From assembly GCA_030583885.1 (NCBI GenBank), contig CP129480.1, positions 2,854,714 through 2,918,713 of the forward strand: 64,000 bases of DNA, read 5' to 3'. Position 1 is the first letter of the stretch, and each line of letters opens with the position of its first letter. Of the stretch, positions 16,210 through 24,986 are shown piece after piece. This stretch comes from Anaerolineales bacterium (GTDB taxonomy: Bacteria; Chloroflexota; Anaerolineae; Anaerolineales; Villigracilaceae). The notes under the pieces were generated by a model. It had not been told where the DNA came from and ran no database searches. It saw only the letters and a list, made by a program, of their open reading frames with translations. The position numbers were made by a program, and so were the translations under genes.

Positions 16210-17412
16210 CTACATTTTTCGATTTACTTCAAACTCTCCATCACTCACACGGACACTCATGTCGCCTTGCGCTTGCGAGACCAGGCTGACGACTTTGCCG
16301 TCACTTTTCCGCGTGATGATAGCATATCCCCGCGAAAGGATGCCTTCGGGATTCAGCGATCCCAGCCGCTTGGACATTCCATCCACGCAGGCGGATTGCA
16401 ACTGGATGCGATGAACGAGTGTAGAAAAGGAGCGGCGGGAGAGTTCGTCAAGATGCTGGGATGCAGATTGAATGCGCCGTTGCGGTGATGCGTAACGCAG
16501 GCGGGAGGCCAGGGAGGAGGTCAAAACCCGGCGGTCAGCGAGCAGACTGGAGGTTAAGTCCGCGAGGCGGGATTGGAAAGTGGAAAGTTGAAAGCGGAGG
16601 TCATCCAATGTGATCTGAGTGGCGAGCTCCGCGGCGGCAGTGGGCGTCGGGGCGCGCAGGTCGGCGGCGAAATCGCACAGGGTGAAATCCGTTTCGTGAC
16701 CCACCCCCGAAATAACGGGAGCCTGCGATGCGGCAAGCGCGCGGACAACGCGCTCATCGTTGAACGCCCACAGGTCTTCGATGGAACCTCCACCGCGTGC
16801 GACGAGGATCACATCCGGATTCTGTCTGTTGAGTGATTGCAGTGCAGCGACGAGAGCGGGCGGCGCATCCACGCCCTGCACAGGGGACGGGGCCAGGATG
16901 ATGCGTGCAAGCGGCTGGCGGCGGCGAATGGTGTTGAGCATGTCACGCAAAGCCGCACCCGTGGCGGATGTGACAATACCGATGGTTTGTGGAAGGACTG
17001 GAATGTCGCGCTTGTGTTCGGGGTCAAACAGACCTTCGGCTTCCAACATGGACTTGAGCCGCAGAAATTCCTGAAAGAGCGCGCCTTCGCCCTTTGCCTG
17101 GATGAGATTTGCGACAAGTTGGTATTGCCCCTGCGGTTCGTACACGGCGATGCGTCCATGTGCTTCCACCGCCGCACCTTCCTGAAGAACGGGTCTTGTA
17201 CGTGCGGCATCCGTTTTCCACATCACACATTTCAACGCAGCGTTCTTATCTTTGAGGGTAAAGTAGATGTGGCCCGACACGGGGCGCGAGAGATTGGAGA
17301 TTTCACCCGTCACCCACACATCCTGCAATTCGGGGTTATCCTCCAACAGTTTGCGGATGCGGAAGGTGAGTTGGGAGACGGTCAGGGTTTCGGCGAAAAG
17401 GCTGGGTTGCAT
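16210..17412 (-). CDS. xseA: Exodeoxyribonuclease VII large subunit
   Basis: Degrades single-stranded DNA to acid-soluble oligonucleotides together with XseB. 400 aa. N-terminal OB fold: VSQLTFRIRKLLEDNPELQDVWVTGEISNL, GHIYFTLKDKNA. Catalytic core: IGIVTSATGAALRDMLNTIRRRQP, VILVARGGGSIEDLWAFNDE, ISGVGHETDFTLCDFAADLRAPTPTAAAEL, all highly conserved. C-terminal coiled coil and ILSRGYAI follow. First gene of xseA-xseB-PAP2-like operon. Confidence 0.95.
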   Translation of the reverse strand: MQPSLFAETLTVSQLTFRIRKLLEDNPELQDVWVTGEISNLSRPVSGHIYFTLKDKNAALKCVMWKTDAARTRPVLQEGAAVEAHGRIAVYEPQGQYQLVANLIQAKGEGALFQEFLRLKSMLEAEGLFDPEHKRDIPVLPQTIGIVTSATGAALRDMLNTIRRRQPLARIILAPSPVQGVDAPPALVAALQSLNRQNPDVILVARGGGSIEDLWAFNDERVVRALAASQAPVISGVGHETDFTLCDFAADLRAPTPTAAAELATQITLDDLRFQLSTFQSRLADLTSSLLADRRVLTSSLASRLRYASPQRRIQSASQHLDELSRRSFSTLVHRIQLQSACVDGMSKRLGSLNPEGILSRGYAIITRKSDGKVVSLVSQAQGDMSVRVSDGEFEVNRKM

Positions 17413-17541
17413 CAGGGGTAGGATAATCGAAAAATAAGGAATGGGGAATGGGGAATCGGTTTAAAGGTTTGAACGGGTGATGGCTGGAACGCCTGAAGGT
17501 TAATAATCTGGTTTTAGAAATTCAAGAACACGGTTTTTCGC

Positions 17542-17547
17542 CTATAA
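17542..17547 (+). promoter_or_regulatory. -10 box upstream of the HIT gene
   Basis: TATAAT about 33 bases before ATG 17580, with a weak TTCAAG at a fitting distance upstream. Confidence 0.4.
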
Positions 17548-17579
17548 TTGCACAAAAGCAAACCTTCCAATCCAAAACC

Positions 17580-18062
17580 ATGAAACATCTCTGGTCACCC
17601 TGGCGCATGACATACATCGAAAACCACGAAAAGGAAAATGGCTGTGTGTTTTGCAATGCACAAGCCAAAGCGGACGGCATTGAGAATCTGATCGCGTTTC
17701 GCGGAAAACTCGCTTATGTGATCCTCAACCGCTTCCCCTATACGAGCGGGCATTTGATGGTCATTCCCTTCGCGCATGTGCCGAATCTCGAAGAACTGGA
17801 CACGGAGACCCGCGCGGATATGATGGAACTGACTTCACGCAGCATGTCGGTTCTGCGCGGGATCTACAAACCGCACGGATTCAACATGGGTGCGAACATC
17901 GGTGAAGCGGCGGGCGCGGGCGTATTGGGACACGTCCATATTCATATCGTTCCGCGCTGGGCGGGAGATACGAATTTTATGTCCGCAGTGGCCGAGACGC
18001 GCGTATTGCCGGAGTCATTGGATGATACCTATAGGCGGGTGAGGGCGGCATTTGGCGGGTAG
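17580..18062 (+). CDS. HIT-family nucleotide hydrolase/phosphorylase
   Basis: 160 aa cytosolic enzyme acting on dinucleoside polyphosphates or nucleotide conjugates. HIT motif GHVHIHIVPRW (His118, His120, His122). N-terminal WSPWRMTYI and CVFC (Cys22, Cys25) are those of the actinobacterial Ap4A phosphorylase-like branch, as are NRFPYTSGHLMVIPF and GFNMGANIGEAAGAG. Hydrolase versus phosphorylase cannot be decided from sequence alone. Single gene between xseA (divergent) and the DUF3048 pair. Confidence 0.9.
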   Translation: MKHLWSPWRMTYIENHEKENGCVFCNAQAKADGIENLIAFRGKLAYVILNRFPYTSGHLMVIPFAHVPNLEELDTETRADMMELTSRSMSVLRGIYKPHGFNMGANIGEAAGAGVLGHVHIHIVPRWAGDTNFMSAVAETRVLPESLDDTYRRVRAAFGG

Positions 18063-18116
18063 CTCATGGCTTTCAGCAAATAGCAGTTTGGGGGAATACC
18101 TTGAAATGGAGATTCC

Positions 18117-19661
18117 ATGCAACCAGGCGCAAAATTAACATTCCTATTTTTCATCATCTTGAGCTTATCCGTCCTTTCCTCCTGCGCTGCAAGCGACGAT
18201 GTTGCGGAACCCACCGAAACCCCCGCGGCGCAAACACCCATTGCCGAGCCGACACTCACGCCTGCTCCGCTGGTTCCGCCGAACGTCAATCCGCTGACAG
18301 GGTTGTATGTGGAGGATCCAACCTTGCTGGATCTGCCCGCCCTGCTTGTTTCAATCTCACACTTTCCCGTCACGGCACGTCCGCAGGCGGGGTTGTCCTT
18401 TGCGCCCTGGGTCTTTGAAATCTACATCACCGAAGGCGCGACGCGTTTTTTAACCACCTTTTATGGCAGTTTCCCAGAACCTGAAAATGCCGTCCATGGA
18501 GATTGTCCCGTTCGCCGCGAGCCCATCCGCCAAACATCCAGTCTGCTTGGGAACCGCGTCTGGCTGGATTCGAACGGGGATCACATGCAGGATGATTGGG
18601 AGCGCGGAGTGGGCGGGATTTGCGTCACACTGTATGACGAAGGCGGCACGCCACTGGCCCAAACTTCCACGGACAGCAACGGCTATTACGGCTTCAACGT
18701 CGAAGCGGGCGGATATATTCTCGTTTTTCAAAAGCCTGCAAGGATGGAGTTCACGCAAAAAAATATCGGGGATAACAATCAGGATAGCGACGCCGATCCA
18801 GCCACAGGCCGGACCGTGGCGGTTGAGGTAAAGTCCACGCTTCTTCACGTGGACGCAGGCCTGGTCCTGTCATCCGATCCTTTTCCTCTCTCCGAACTTC
18901 CGCCCGCCAAAGTGGGACCGATCCGTTCAGGGCGGTTGATCTACGCCGATATCGCCGCCTTTTTCCCCGACTCGTGCTTGATCTATGCCTTCGCGTCGCC
19001 CGAAGTGCTGGACAAAATACCGCAATGTTTTTTTGTGACACACGACATTGACGGCGGCGGATACATGCTGGAGACAAACGAGTTAAAGCGGCTCGCACAG
19101 AAAAGCAGGGATGGTGAGATCAATTACTCCAGCAACATCTTCAAGGACGTGCCGCCTGCAGGCGGGGCAACCGCCGCGCGCCTGCAGGTGTATATTGCGT
19201 ATCTTAATCAATCGGCATGGGTGTTTGACGCAGCATCCGAAAGCTACTGGCGCTATGTGGATACTGCCGACCCCAATACCGCAGGATTCGTGGTCCCTGA
19301 GGTGGACCGCCTGACGGGTCGCCAACTGCAATTTGAAAATGTGATCATCCTGTTTGCCGAACATGACGTGGTCTCCCCCACGAACCTGGATATCCACCTC
19401 GAAGAGAATACTACGGGGTATGCGCTTTTATTCCGCGACGGTCAGATGTATGATATGTATTGGAGCACACAGCTCAACGACGATGAAAAACGAACGGGAC
19501 GGCACAGGCCGGTCAAGTTCGTCAACGCGGACGACAACACGCTCATGCCGCTCAAACCCGGCCGCACGTGGATTTTGGTCGTCACTCCCGAAACAGCGGT
19601 CACTGAAAGAAGGCCGGGCGAGTGGCTGCTCCAATTCCATCAGCCGTCTGGTGCAAAATGA
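18117..19661 (+). CDS. DUF3048 lipoprotein with nested SdrD-B-like domain, copy 1
   Basis: Exported lipoprotein, 514 aa; lipobox LSSC with Cys23, then a Thr/Pro-rich tether. DUF3048 (YerB-like) begins VNPLTGLYVEDP and continues to EGATRFLTTFYG (about residues 55-118), is interrupted by an SdrD-B-like domain (about 139-260: LGNRVWLDSNGDHMQDDW, SNGYYGF, DNNQDSDADPATG), then resumes with VGPIRSGRLIYADIAAF to the C-terminus. The nested domain has Asp-rich calcium-type loops. GGAG precedes the ATG. Function unknown; extracellular. The stop touches the start of its paralogue. Confidence 0.8.
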   Translation: MQPGAKLTFLFFIILSLSVLSSCAASDDVAEPTETPAAQTPIAEPTLTPAPLVPPNVNPLTGLYVEDPTLLDLPALLVSISHFPVTARPQAGLSFAPWVFEIYITEGATRFLTTFYGSFPEPENAVHGDCPVRREPIRQTSSLLGNRVWLDSNGDHMQDDWERGVGGICVTLYDEGGTPLAQTSTDSNGYYGFNVEAGGYILVFQKPARMEFTQKNIGDNNQDSDADPATGRTVAVEVKSTLLHVDAGLVLSSDPFPLSELPPAKVGPIRSGRLIYADIAAFFPDSCLIYAFASPEVLDKIPQCFFVTHDIDGGGYMLETNELKRLAQKSRDGEINYSSNIFKDVPPAGGATAARLQVYIAYLNQSAWVFDAASESYWRYVDTADPNTAGFVVPEVDRLTGRQLQFENVIILFAEHDVVSPTNLDIHLEENTTGYALLFRDGQMYDMYWSTQLNDDEKRTGRHRPVKFVNADDNTLMPLKPGRTWILVVTPETAVTERRPGEWLLQFHQPSGAK

Positions 19662-21323
19662 ATGAGACCGGAGGGTAGAGCCTTGTTCCGCGGGATTATA
19701 TCCTTCTTTCTTTTTGCGCTCATCCTGGCATCATGCGGGAATATGCAGGAGATTGAATCAGCCCCAACCGATGCCCTCCGGCCGGACATTTCCACAACAC
19801 CCACGATGACACAAACGCCGTTGCCGACAGCCACACCGCAATCGCACAGTATGCCGATCGCGTTCGGGCCCAACCTTGAAGATTTTCCTGCGGGGGTCAA
19901 TCCGCTCACGGGATTAAAAGTCGGGGACCCAGCCTGGTTGGAGCTTCCCGCTGTCTTGGTCTCGGTCAGCAACATGCCCGTCAGCGCGCGCCCGCAGGCA
20001 GGGATCAGTTTCGCTGCATGGATATTCGAATTCTACATCGGCGAAGGCGCCACGCGTTTCATGTCCGTTTTTTATGGCGAGGCACCGCGTGAGATCCCCA
20101 ACGTCGGCGGCGGGTGCGCAGGCGAGTTCGCCCAGCCAAGGTCAAATTGGATCGGCAACCGCGTCTGGCTCGATGAAAATACGAACGGCCTGCAGGACGA
20201 TTGGGAGGTCGGCGTTTCGGGCGTTTGCGTCCGCCTGCTGGACGGGAGCAGCCGTCAGGTTGTGGGGGAGGCGGTCACCGATTCGAATGGGTATTTTTGG
20301 TTCGAGCGGCCGGGCGGTGAAGTCATCATCCAATTCATCAAACCTGATTCCTACACCTTCACACAAGTGAACATCGGCGACGAAGACCACGACAGCGATG
20401 CGAACCCTGCGACAGGTGAAACGATTTCTTTCACGGCTGATGAAACTGCTTCATTCTGGGATGCAGGCTTGATCCTCTCCGAAAAGCCTTCCCCCACTCC
20501 GACGATTTCTGTGACGGGCACCCCGCAAAATTGGTACATTCCACACGAGCCGTATATCGGACCGATCCGCTCGGGGCGGTTGACGTACAACAAGATCGGG
20601 GCGATGTTCTGGAACAGCTGCCTTGTGTACGCCAGTGCGGCATGGGACATCGGCGCAATGCTCGATGGGTGTGAGATCGTCTATGGTGTGGATACGTCCA
20701 CACCCAACAGCGCGCTATTGACGGCAACTCGTCTGCGTGAACTGGCGGAGCAAAGCCGCGCGGCAAACCAACCCGTTAATTATTCTGGAAATTTGTTTTC
20801 GGAGGAAGTTCCTGCGAATGGAAAACCTGCCGTTGAATTAAATGTTTTCTATCATGCCTACACGCAATCCGCATGGAAGTATGCCTCCGTTTCCGGCAGC
20901 TATCTGCACTGGACAGATCTGGCAGACGGCACGGGTACATTCGTCCCCGCAACAGACAGGTTAACAGGCAGACAACTTGCCTTTGAAAATATCATTGTCC
21001 TGTTTGCAGATCATCAACGCTACCGCCACAATCAATTCGAGATCGAACTGGGGAGCGGCGAGGGCGGCCATGCATATCTCTTCCGTGATGGACAGGTCTT
21101 CCCCATCCGCTGGACGACGCGCAACCGTGAATGGGAACAGCAGACGGGACTGCCGCGCCCGGTCTACTTTTTGGATTCGCAGAATAATCCCATCCCCCTG
21201 CACCCCGGCCGAACGTGGATCCATCTTGTCACGCCGTTCTCCTATGTGGAAGACAAGGGGAATGGGAATTGGTTGATACGCTTTGTCCAGCCAGTTGACC
21301 CGCCCGATACGCCCGTGCCGTAG
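19662..21323 (+). CDS. DUF3048 lipoprotein with nested SdrD-B-like domain, copy 2
   Basis: 553 aa paralogue of the preceding gene with the same order: signal peptide and lipobox LASC (Cys25), Thr/Pro tether, DUF3048 first half (VNPLTGLKVGDP .. EGATRFMSVFYG), SdrD-B-like insert (IGNRVWLDENTNGLQDDW .. DEDHDSDANPATG), then GPIRSGRLTYNKIGAMFW and the second half. A Pro/Thr-rich linker follows the insert here but not in copy 1. ATG 19662 immediately follows the upstream TGA, so translation is probably coupled. The pair is an old tandem duplication judged by their clear divergence. Confidence 0.8.
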   Translation: MRPEGRALFRGIISFFLFALILASCGNMQEIESAPTDALRPDISTTPTMTQTPLPTATPQSHSMPIAFGPNLEDFPAGVNPLTGLKVGDPAWLELPAVLVSVSNMPVSARPQAGISFAAWIFEFYIGEGATRFMSVFYGEAPREIPNVGGGCAGEFAQPRSNWIGNRVWLDENTNGLQDDWEVGVSGVCVRLLDGSSRQVVGEAVTDSNGYFWFERPGGEVIIQFIKPDSYTFTQVNIGDEDHDSDANPATGETISFTADETASFWDAGLILSEKPSPTPTISVTGTPQNWYIPHEPYIGPIRSGRLTYNKIGAMFWNSCLVYASAAWDIGAMLDGCEIVYGVDTSTPNSALLTATRLRELAEQSRAANQPVNYSGNLFSEEVPANGKPAVELNVFYHAYTQSAWKYASVSGSYLHWTDLADGTGTFVPATDRLTGRQLAFENIIVLFADHQRYRHNQFEIELGSGEGGHAYLFRDGQVFPIRWTTRNREWEQQTGLPRPVYFLDSQNNPIPLHPGRTWIHLVTPFSYVEDKGNGNWLIRFVQPVDPPDTPVP

Positions 21324-21337
21324 TACATGGAGATCAT

Positions 21338-22003
21338 ATGCATTCCTATGTTCGCTCACTGCAATCACTCCTTGAACAGAACGCCAATGCCGCGCCGATG
21401 AAGAAGTATATGCGCGATCAGTTCGAGTTTCTGGGAATCAAAACACCTGCGCGGGCCGCGCTGATGAAGGAGTTTATCAAAGGGCATGGGCTCCCGCCGC
21501 CGGACGGGTTGGATGTCATCGCGCGGGAGTTGTGGTCACTGCCCCAGCGCGAATTTCAGTACACCGCAAATGGACTGATCGGCAGGTTACAAAGGAAACT
21601 CGACCCTGACTTTATCTCCACGCTCGAATACCTCATCGTCATTAAATCGTGGTGGGACACCGTGGACACGCTCGCAGGGGACACCGTCGGCGTGCATTTC
21701 CAGCGCTTTCCCGAAGTGCGGGAGAAATATCTCAAGAAATGGCGCACGTCCGATAACTTCTGGCTGAGGCGGACAACTTTGCTGTTCCAACTCGGGTACA
21801 AGGAAGGAACGGACTTTGGTCTGCTTTGTGAACTGATAAGGGAAAATCTCGGCTCGGACGAGTTCTTCATCAACAAAGCCATCGGCTGGTCGCTGCGCCA
21901 GTACGCATGGACGGATCCCGCAGCGGTGAAGAAGTTCGTGAAGGCGACGAAGGAATTGCATCCGCTGAGCCGCCGCGAGGCGTTGAAGAATATTGGAAAT
22001 TGA
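21338..22003 (+). CDS. DNA alkylation repair protein (AlkD-like HEAT repeat)
   Basis: 221 aa, all-helical HEAT-like glycosylase for N3- and N7-alkylpurines. The catalytic block SWWDTVDTLAG (residues 104-114) holds the conserved Trp and Asp, and RTSDNFWLRRTTLLFQL and INKAIGWSLRQYAWTDP are family hallmarks. ATG 21338 lies 14 bases after the previous stop with GGAGATCAT before it, so it is probably in the same transcript as the DUF3048 pair. Confidence 0.9.
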   Translation: MHSYVRSLQSLLEQNANAAPMKKYMRDQFEFLGIKTPARAALMKEFIKGHGLPPPDGLDVIARELWSLPQREFQYTANGLIGRLQRKLDPDFISTLEYLIVIKSWWDTVDTLAGDTVGVHFQRFPEVREKYLKKWRTSDNFWLRRTTLLFQLGYKEGTDFGLLCELIRENLGSDEFFINKAIGWSLRQYAWTDPAAVKKFVKATKELHPLSRREALKNIGN

Positions 22004-22006
22004 AAA

Positions 22007-22399
22007 TCACCCTTCCTGATTCCGCATGAAATCGGCGATTTCAGCAAACCGCGATTTGAGATGTTCCTTCACCGCAGGGATGAAATCGCTTTCGTCGATG
22101 GCCTGGTTCATGCACCACAGCCACTGGTCGCGTTCGCGCACACCGATGGGAAACGGCAGGTGGCGCATCCGTAATTTCGGATGGCCAAACGTTTGCATGT
22201 AAAGCGGCGGTCCGCCCGACCAGCCGCAGAGGAACATGAACAACTTTTCGCGCGATCCCTTCAAACTGGGGGCGTGAAGCGCGCGAATATCCTTCGCTTG
22301 CGGCGACGAATCCATAAGGTCGTAAAAACGGTCAACCAGCGGGCGGAGACCCGTCGCGCCACCCATTAAATCATAGAGCGATGAACCGAGATCAGCCAT
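22007..22399 (-). CDS. Group II truncated hemoglobin
   Basis: 130 aa heme protein. FLCGWSGGPPLYMQTFGHPKLRMRHLPFPIG is the hallmark group II core including the proximal His, and QWLWCMNQAI holds the Trp of helix G. Group II members bind O2/NO and serve in detoxification or redox roles. Convergent with alkD, stops four bases apart. Confidence 0.92.
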   Translation of the reverse strand: MADLGSSLYDLMGGATGLRPLVDRFYDLMDSSPQAKDIRALHAPSLKGSREKLFMFLCGWSGGPPLYMQTFGHPKLRMRHLPFPIGVRERDQWLWCMNQAIDESDFIPAVKEHLKSRFAEIADFMRNQEG

Positions 22400-22489
22400 G
22401 CGGGGATTGTAATACAGGATGAAAAATCGATCCTGCCAACCATGCTTTTTTGTGGGAAAATATCATCATCCCGACAACAGGAGACAGCC

Positions 22490-22951
22490 ATGAGACCAAG
22501 GATTAAAATCGGGTTGATTGCAGGCGCAATTGGATTGGTGCTGAATGCATGTGTGGCCGGCTTAATCGGTTTCTGTGGACCGGTCGTTGCCCTGGTTGCC
22601 GGCGGATTGGCCGGTTTCTTTGCTGCCCGGCAGGAAAATCCTCCAACCAGGAATGAGGGGGCAAAAACCGGCGCAACAGCCGGCGGCATAGCCGGCGTCT
22701 TGATCATCGTCGGGCAGGTAATCGGCGCAATCGGAGCGCTCGTCTATATGCAGGCATCGGGCACCCAACCCATATTTGGAGAAATCCCATCCATGGACAG
22801 CAGCCCCTCCATTCTCATTGGATATTACTTCGGAGGCCTCGGCACCGGCTTATGCTTTGGAATTGTCGGAGCTTTATTGGCAGCCGGTGTAGGGGCGGGG
22901 GCGGGGTATATGGCCACATCCGACCAGTCACCGGCCGAACCCGCTGCGTAA
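22490..22951 (+). CDS. Small glycine-rich membrane protein
   Basis: 153 aa with four hydrophobic stretches rich in Gly and Ala (about 5-45, 65-88, 106-140). AGGAGACAGCC before ATG 22490 fixes this start over an earlier in-frame ATG at 22442. The pattern resembles DUF5518-like or glycine-zipper membrane proteins; no function can be given. A terminator follows at 22967. Confidence 0.65.
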   Translation: MRPRIKIGLIAGAIGLVLNACVAGLIGFCGPVVALVAGGLAGFFAARQENPPTRNEGAKTGATAGGIAGVLIIVGQVIGAIGALVYMQASGTQPIFGEIPSMDSSPSILIGYYFGGLGTGLCFGIVGALLAAGVGAGAGYMATSDQSPAEPAA

Positions 22952-22966
22952 CATCTGGATTCAATA

Positions 22967-22999
22967 AAAGCCAATGGTCAATACCATTGGCTTTATAAT
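22967..22999 (+). terminator. Terminator hairpin fused to the thiolase -10 box
   Basis: 12-bp stem AAAGCCAATGGT (22967-22978) with ACCATTGGCTTT (22983-22994). The T-run runs straight into TATAAT (22994-22999), 26 bases before ATG 23026, so one element ends a gene and starts the next. Confidence 0.7.
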
Positions 23000-23025
23000 A
23001 TCCGGCATACCCACAGGAGAAGCTC

Positions 23026-24225
23026 ATGAGCAAAGAAAAAGAAGCTGTGATTCTCAGCGCCGCGCGAACTCCCATTGGAAAATTCCAAGGCGCGTTGAGC
23101 GGCATGAACGCCACCAATCTGGGCGCCATTGCAGTCAAAGCCGCAGTGGAACGCGCGGGCATTGACCCAGCCGAGGTGGAGGAAGTGTTGATGGGAAACG
23201 TCGTGGCGGCGGGATTGGGACAAGCCCCGGCGCGTCAAGCCGGGATTTTTGGCGGGGTGCCGGCTACGGTGAGCGCCACCACGCTGAATAAGGTCTGCGG
23301 GTCAGGCTTGAAGGCGGCGATGATGTCGGCGCAAGCCATCCACGCCGGGGATGGGGACCTGTTCATTGCAGGCGGATTCGAGTCAATGAGCCGCGCGCCA
23401 TATCTGGTCAGCGGGCGCATGGGGGAGTTGAAATTCGGCAACTCACAAATGACCGACGCCCTGCTCAACGACGGTTTGTGGGATCCGTTCGAGAATTGTG
23501 GCATGGGCAACTCCGCCGAGTTCATCGCGGAAGAGTACGAGGTCACCCGCGAGGCGATGGACAAGTTCTCGTTCGAGAGTCACCAAAAAGCGGTTGCCGC
23601 GCAGGAGGCTGGGAAACTCAAGGATGAGATCGTGCCCGTGGAAGTGCCCGGGCGGAAGGGACAGGTCACGGTCGTGGAGCAGGATGAAGGTCCAAGAAAA
23701 GAGACGACGCTGGAAGCGTTGTCCAAATTGAAGCCAGTCTTCAAATCCGATGGCAGGGTGACGGCGGGAAATTCGTCTCAAATGAGTGACGGTGCGGCGG
23801 CGGTGGTTGTGGCTTCGCGCGCGTATGCCGAAAAGAAAAAGTTGAAACCTCTTGCCAGGATAGTTGGCTACGCGCAGGCGGCGGTCGAGCCGAAATACCT
23901 GTTTGCCGCACCCGCGCATGCCATGCCAAAGTTGTTGAAGAAGATCGGCTGGACGATGCAGGATGTTGACTTGATCGAATTGAACGAAGCCTTCGCTGCA
24001 CAAGTCCTTGCGGACGGCTACGCACTCGCAGATGACGGTTGGGATTGGAGCAAGGTCAACGTAAATGGCGGGGCAATCGCGCTCGGTCACCCACTGGGAG
24101 CGAGCGGCGCGCGCGTGCTGACGACGCTGCTCTACGCACTGAAAGACCGCGGAATGAAGCGGGGCATTGCGTCGTTGTGTCTCGGCGGCGGCGAAGCGGT
24201 GGCGATGGCGGTGGAATTGGAATAA
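23026..24225 (+). CDS. Acetyl-CoA C-acetyltransferase (thiolase)
   Basis: Condenses two acetyl-CoA to acetoacetyl-CoA, or cleaves it; cytosolic, 399 aa, normal length. Active residues are visible: Cys91 in NKVCGSGLK, His355 in GGAIALGHPLGASG and Cys385 in SLCLGGGEAVAM. AGGAGAAGC precedes the ATG. A 3-hydroxybutyryl-CoA dehydrogenase gene lies 760 bases downstream on the same strand, giving two consecutive steps of butyrate, polyhydroxybutyrate or beta-oxidation chemistry; no synthase is present to choose between them. Confidence 0.93.
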   Translation: MSKEKEAVILSAARTPIGKFQGALSGMNATNLGAIAVKAAVERAGIDPAEVEEVLMGNVVAAGLGQAPARQAGIFGGVPATVSATTLNKVCGSGLKAAMMSAQAIHAGDGDLFIAGGFESMSRAPYLVSGRMGELKFGNSQMTDALLNDGLWDPFENCGMGNSAEFIAEEYEVTREAMDKFSFESHQKAVAAQEAGKLKDEIVPVEVPGRKGQVTVVEQDEGPRKETTLEALSKLKPVFKSDGRVTAGNSSQMSDGAAAVVVASRAYAEKKKLKPLARIVGYAQAAVEPKYLFAAPAHAMPKLLKKIGWTMQDVDLIELNEAFAAQVLADGYALADDGWDWSKVNVNGGAIALGHPLGASGARVLTTLLYALKDRGMKRGIASLCLGGGEAVAMAVELE

Positions 24226-24279
24226 CCTTGATGAACGGAGATGGACTGAGAGGTTCATCTCCGTTTAGTTTTAGATATG

Positions 24280-24379
24280 CCCGGTGGTTGAGCGCAAGCA
24301 GTCGAAACCACCAATAAATGAAAAACTCATCGTTAACAGGTGGTCTCGATACGCGCCTACGGCGCACTCGACCACCGGG
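24280..24379. repeat. Palindromic dispersed repeat (GGTGGTCGAG family)
   Basis: CCCGGTGGTTGAGCG at the left is the inverse of CGCACTCGACCACCGGG at the right; inner copies of GAAACCACC / GGTGGTCTCGA give a four-part palindrome. It fills the thiolase-DinB gap. I find no second full copy in the window. Confidence 0.65.
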
Positions 24380-24394
24380 ATAGGAATAAACGAA

Positions 24395-24883
24395 ATGGAT
24401 GCAAAGGAACTTAACGAAAAGATCGAATTATACGGACGCGGATATGAGTTGTTGAAAGCCGCCTTGGAGGAGGTCCCCGCCGAGGCGATGAAGTTCAAGC
24501 CCGAGCCGAAGGAATGGAGCGTGCATGAGATCATCATCCACATTGCGGACAGTGAATCCAATGCGGCCTTGCGCGCGCGGAAGCTGGTCGTCGAACCCGG
24601 CGGTTTGCTGATGGGATATGATCAGGATGAATGGGCGATTTCATTGAAATATCACGAGCACAGCATCGAGGATGCGCTGGAAACAACGAGACTGGTCCGC
24701 AAGACGACGTATGAACTACTCAAGCGCCAGCCTGACGAAGTGTTTTCTCATTCGGTGAAGCATCCAGAATATGATGAGCCGTACACTTTCGAGAAGTGGA
24801 TCAATATTTACTCGGCGCATATTCCGGGGCATATCGAACAGATTCAAAATAATGTCAAAATTTGGAGAGAAAAACAAAACTGA
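24395..24883 (+). CDS. DinB-family protein
   Basis: 162 aa four-helix-bundle protein of the DinB/YfiT metal-binding group. KEWSVHEIIIHIADSE carries the first His, and IYSAHIPGHIEQI the last His pair. ATG 24395 is chosen because the earlier frame start would lie inside the palindromic repeat. DinB-like proteins include thiol transferases and many without known function. Lies between thiolase and the dehydrogenase and may be co-transcribed. Confidence 0.75.
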   Translation: MDAKELNEKIELYGRGYELLKAALEEVPAEAMKFKPEPKEWSVHEIIIHIADSESNAALRARKLVVEPGGLLMGYDQDEWAISLKYHEHSIEDALETTRLVRKTTYELLKRQPDEVFSHSVKHPEYDEPYTFEKWINIYSAHIPGHIEQIQNNVKIWREKQN

Positions 24884-24886
24884 TAT

Positions 24887-24967
24887 GTCGTTGCGAGGGC
24901 GCCAGCCCGAAGCAATCTCCCTGCAACTTGAGGATTGCTTCATCGCCCTACGGGCTCCTCGCAATGA
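24887..24967. repeat. Dispersed palindromic repeat (GTCATTGCGAGG family), copy 2
   Basis: Starts GTCGTTGCGAGGGCG, ends CTCGCAATGAC, with inner GAAGCAATCTC / GGATTGCTTC; matches 9961-10039. Confidence 0.8.
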
Positions 24968-24986
24968 CATAGAATAAGGAGAAGAA

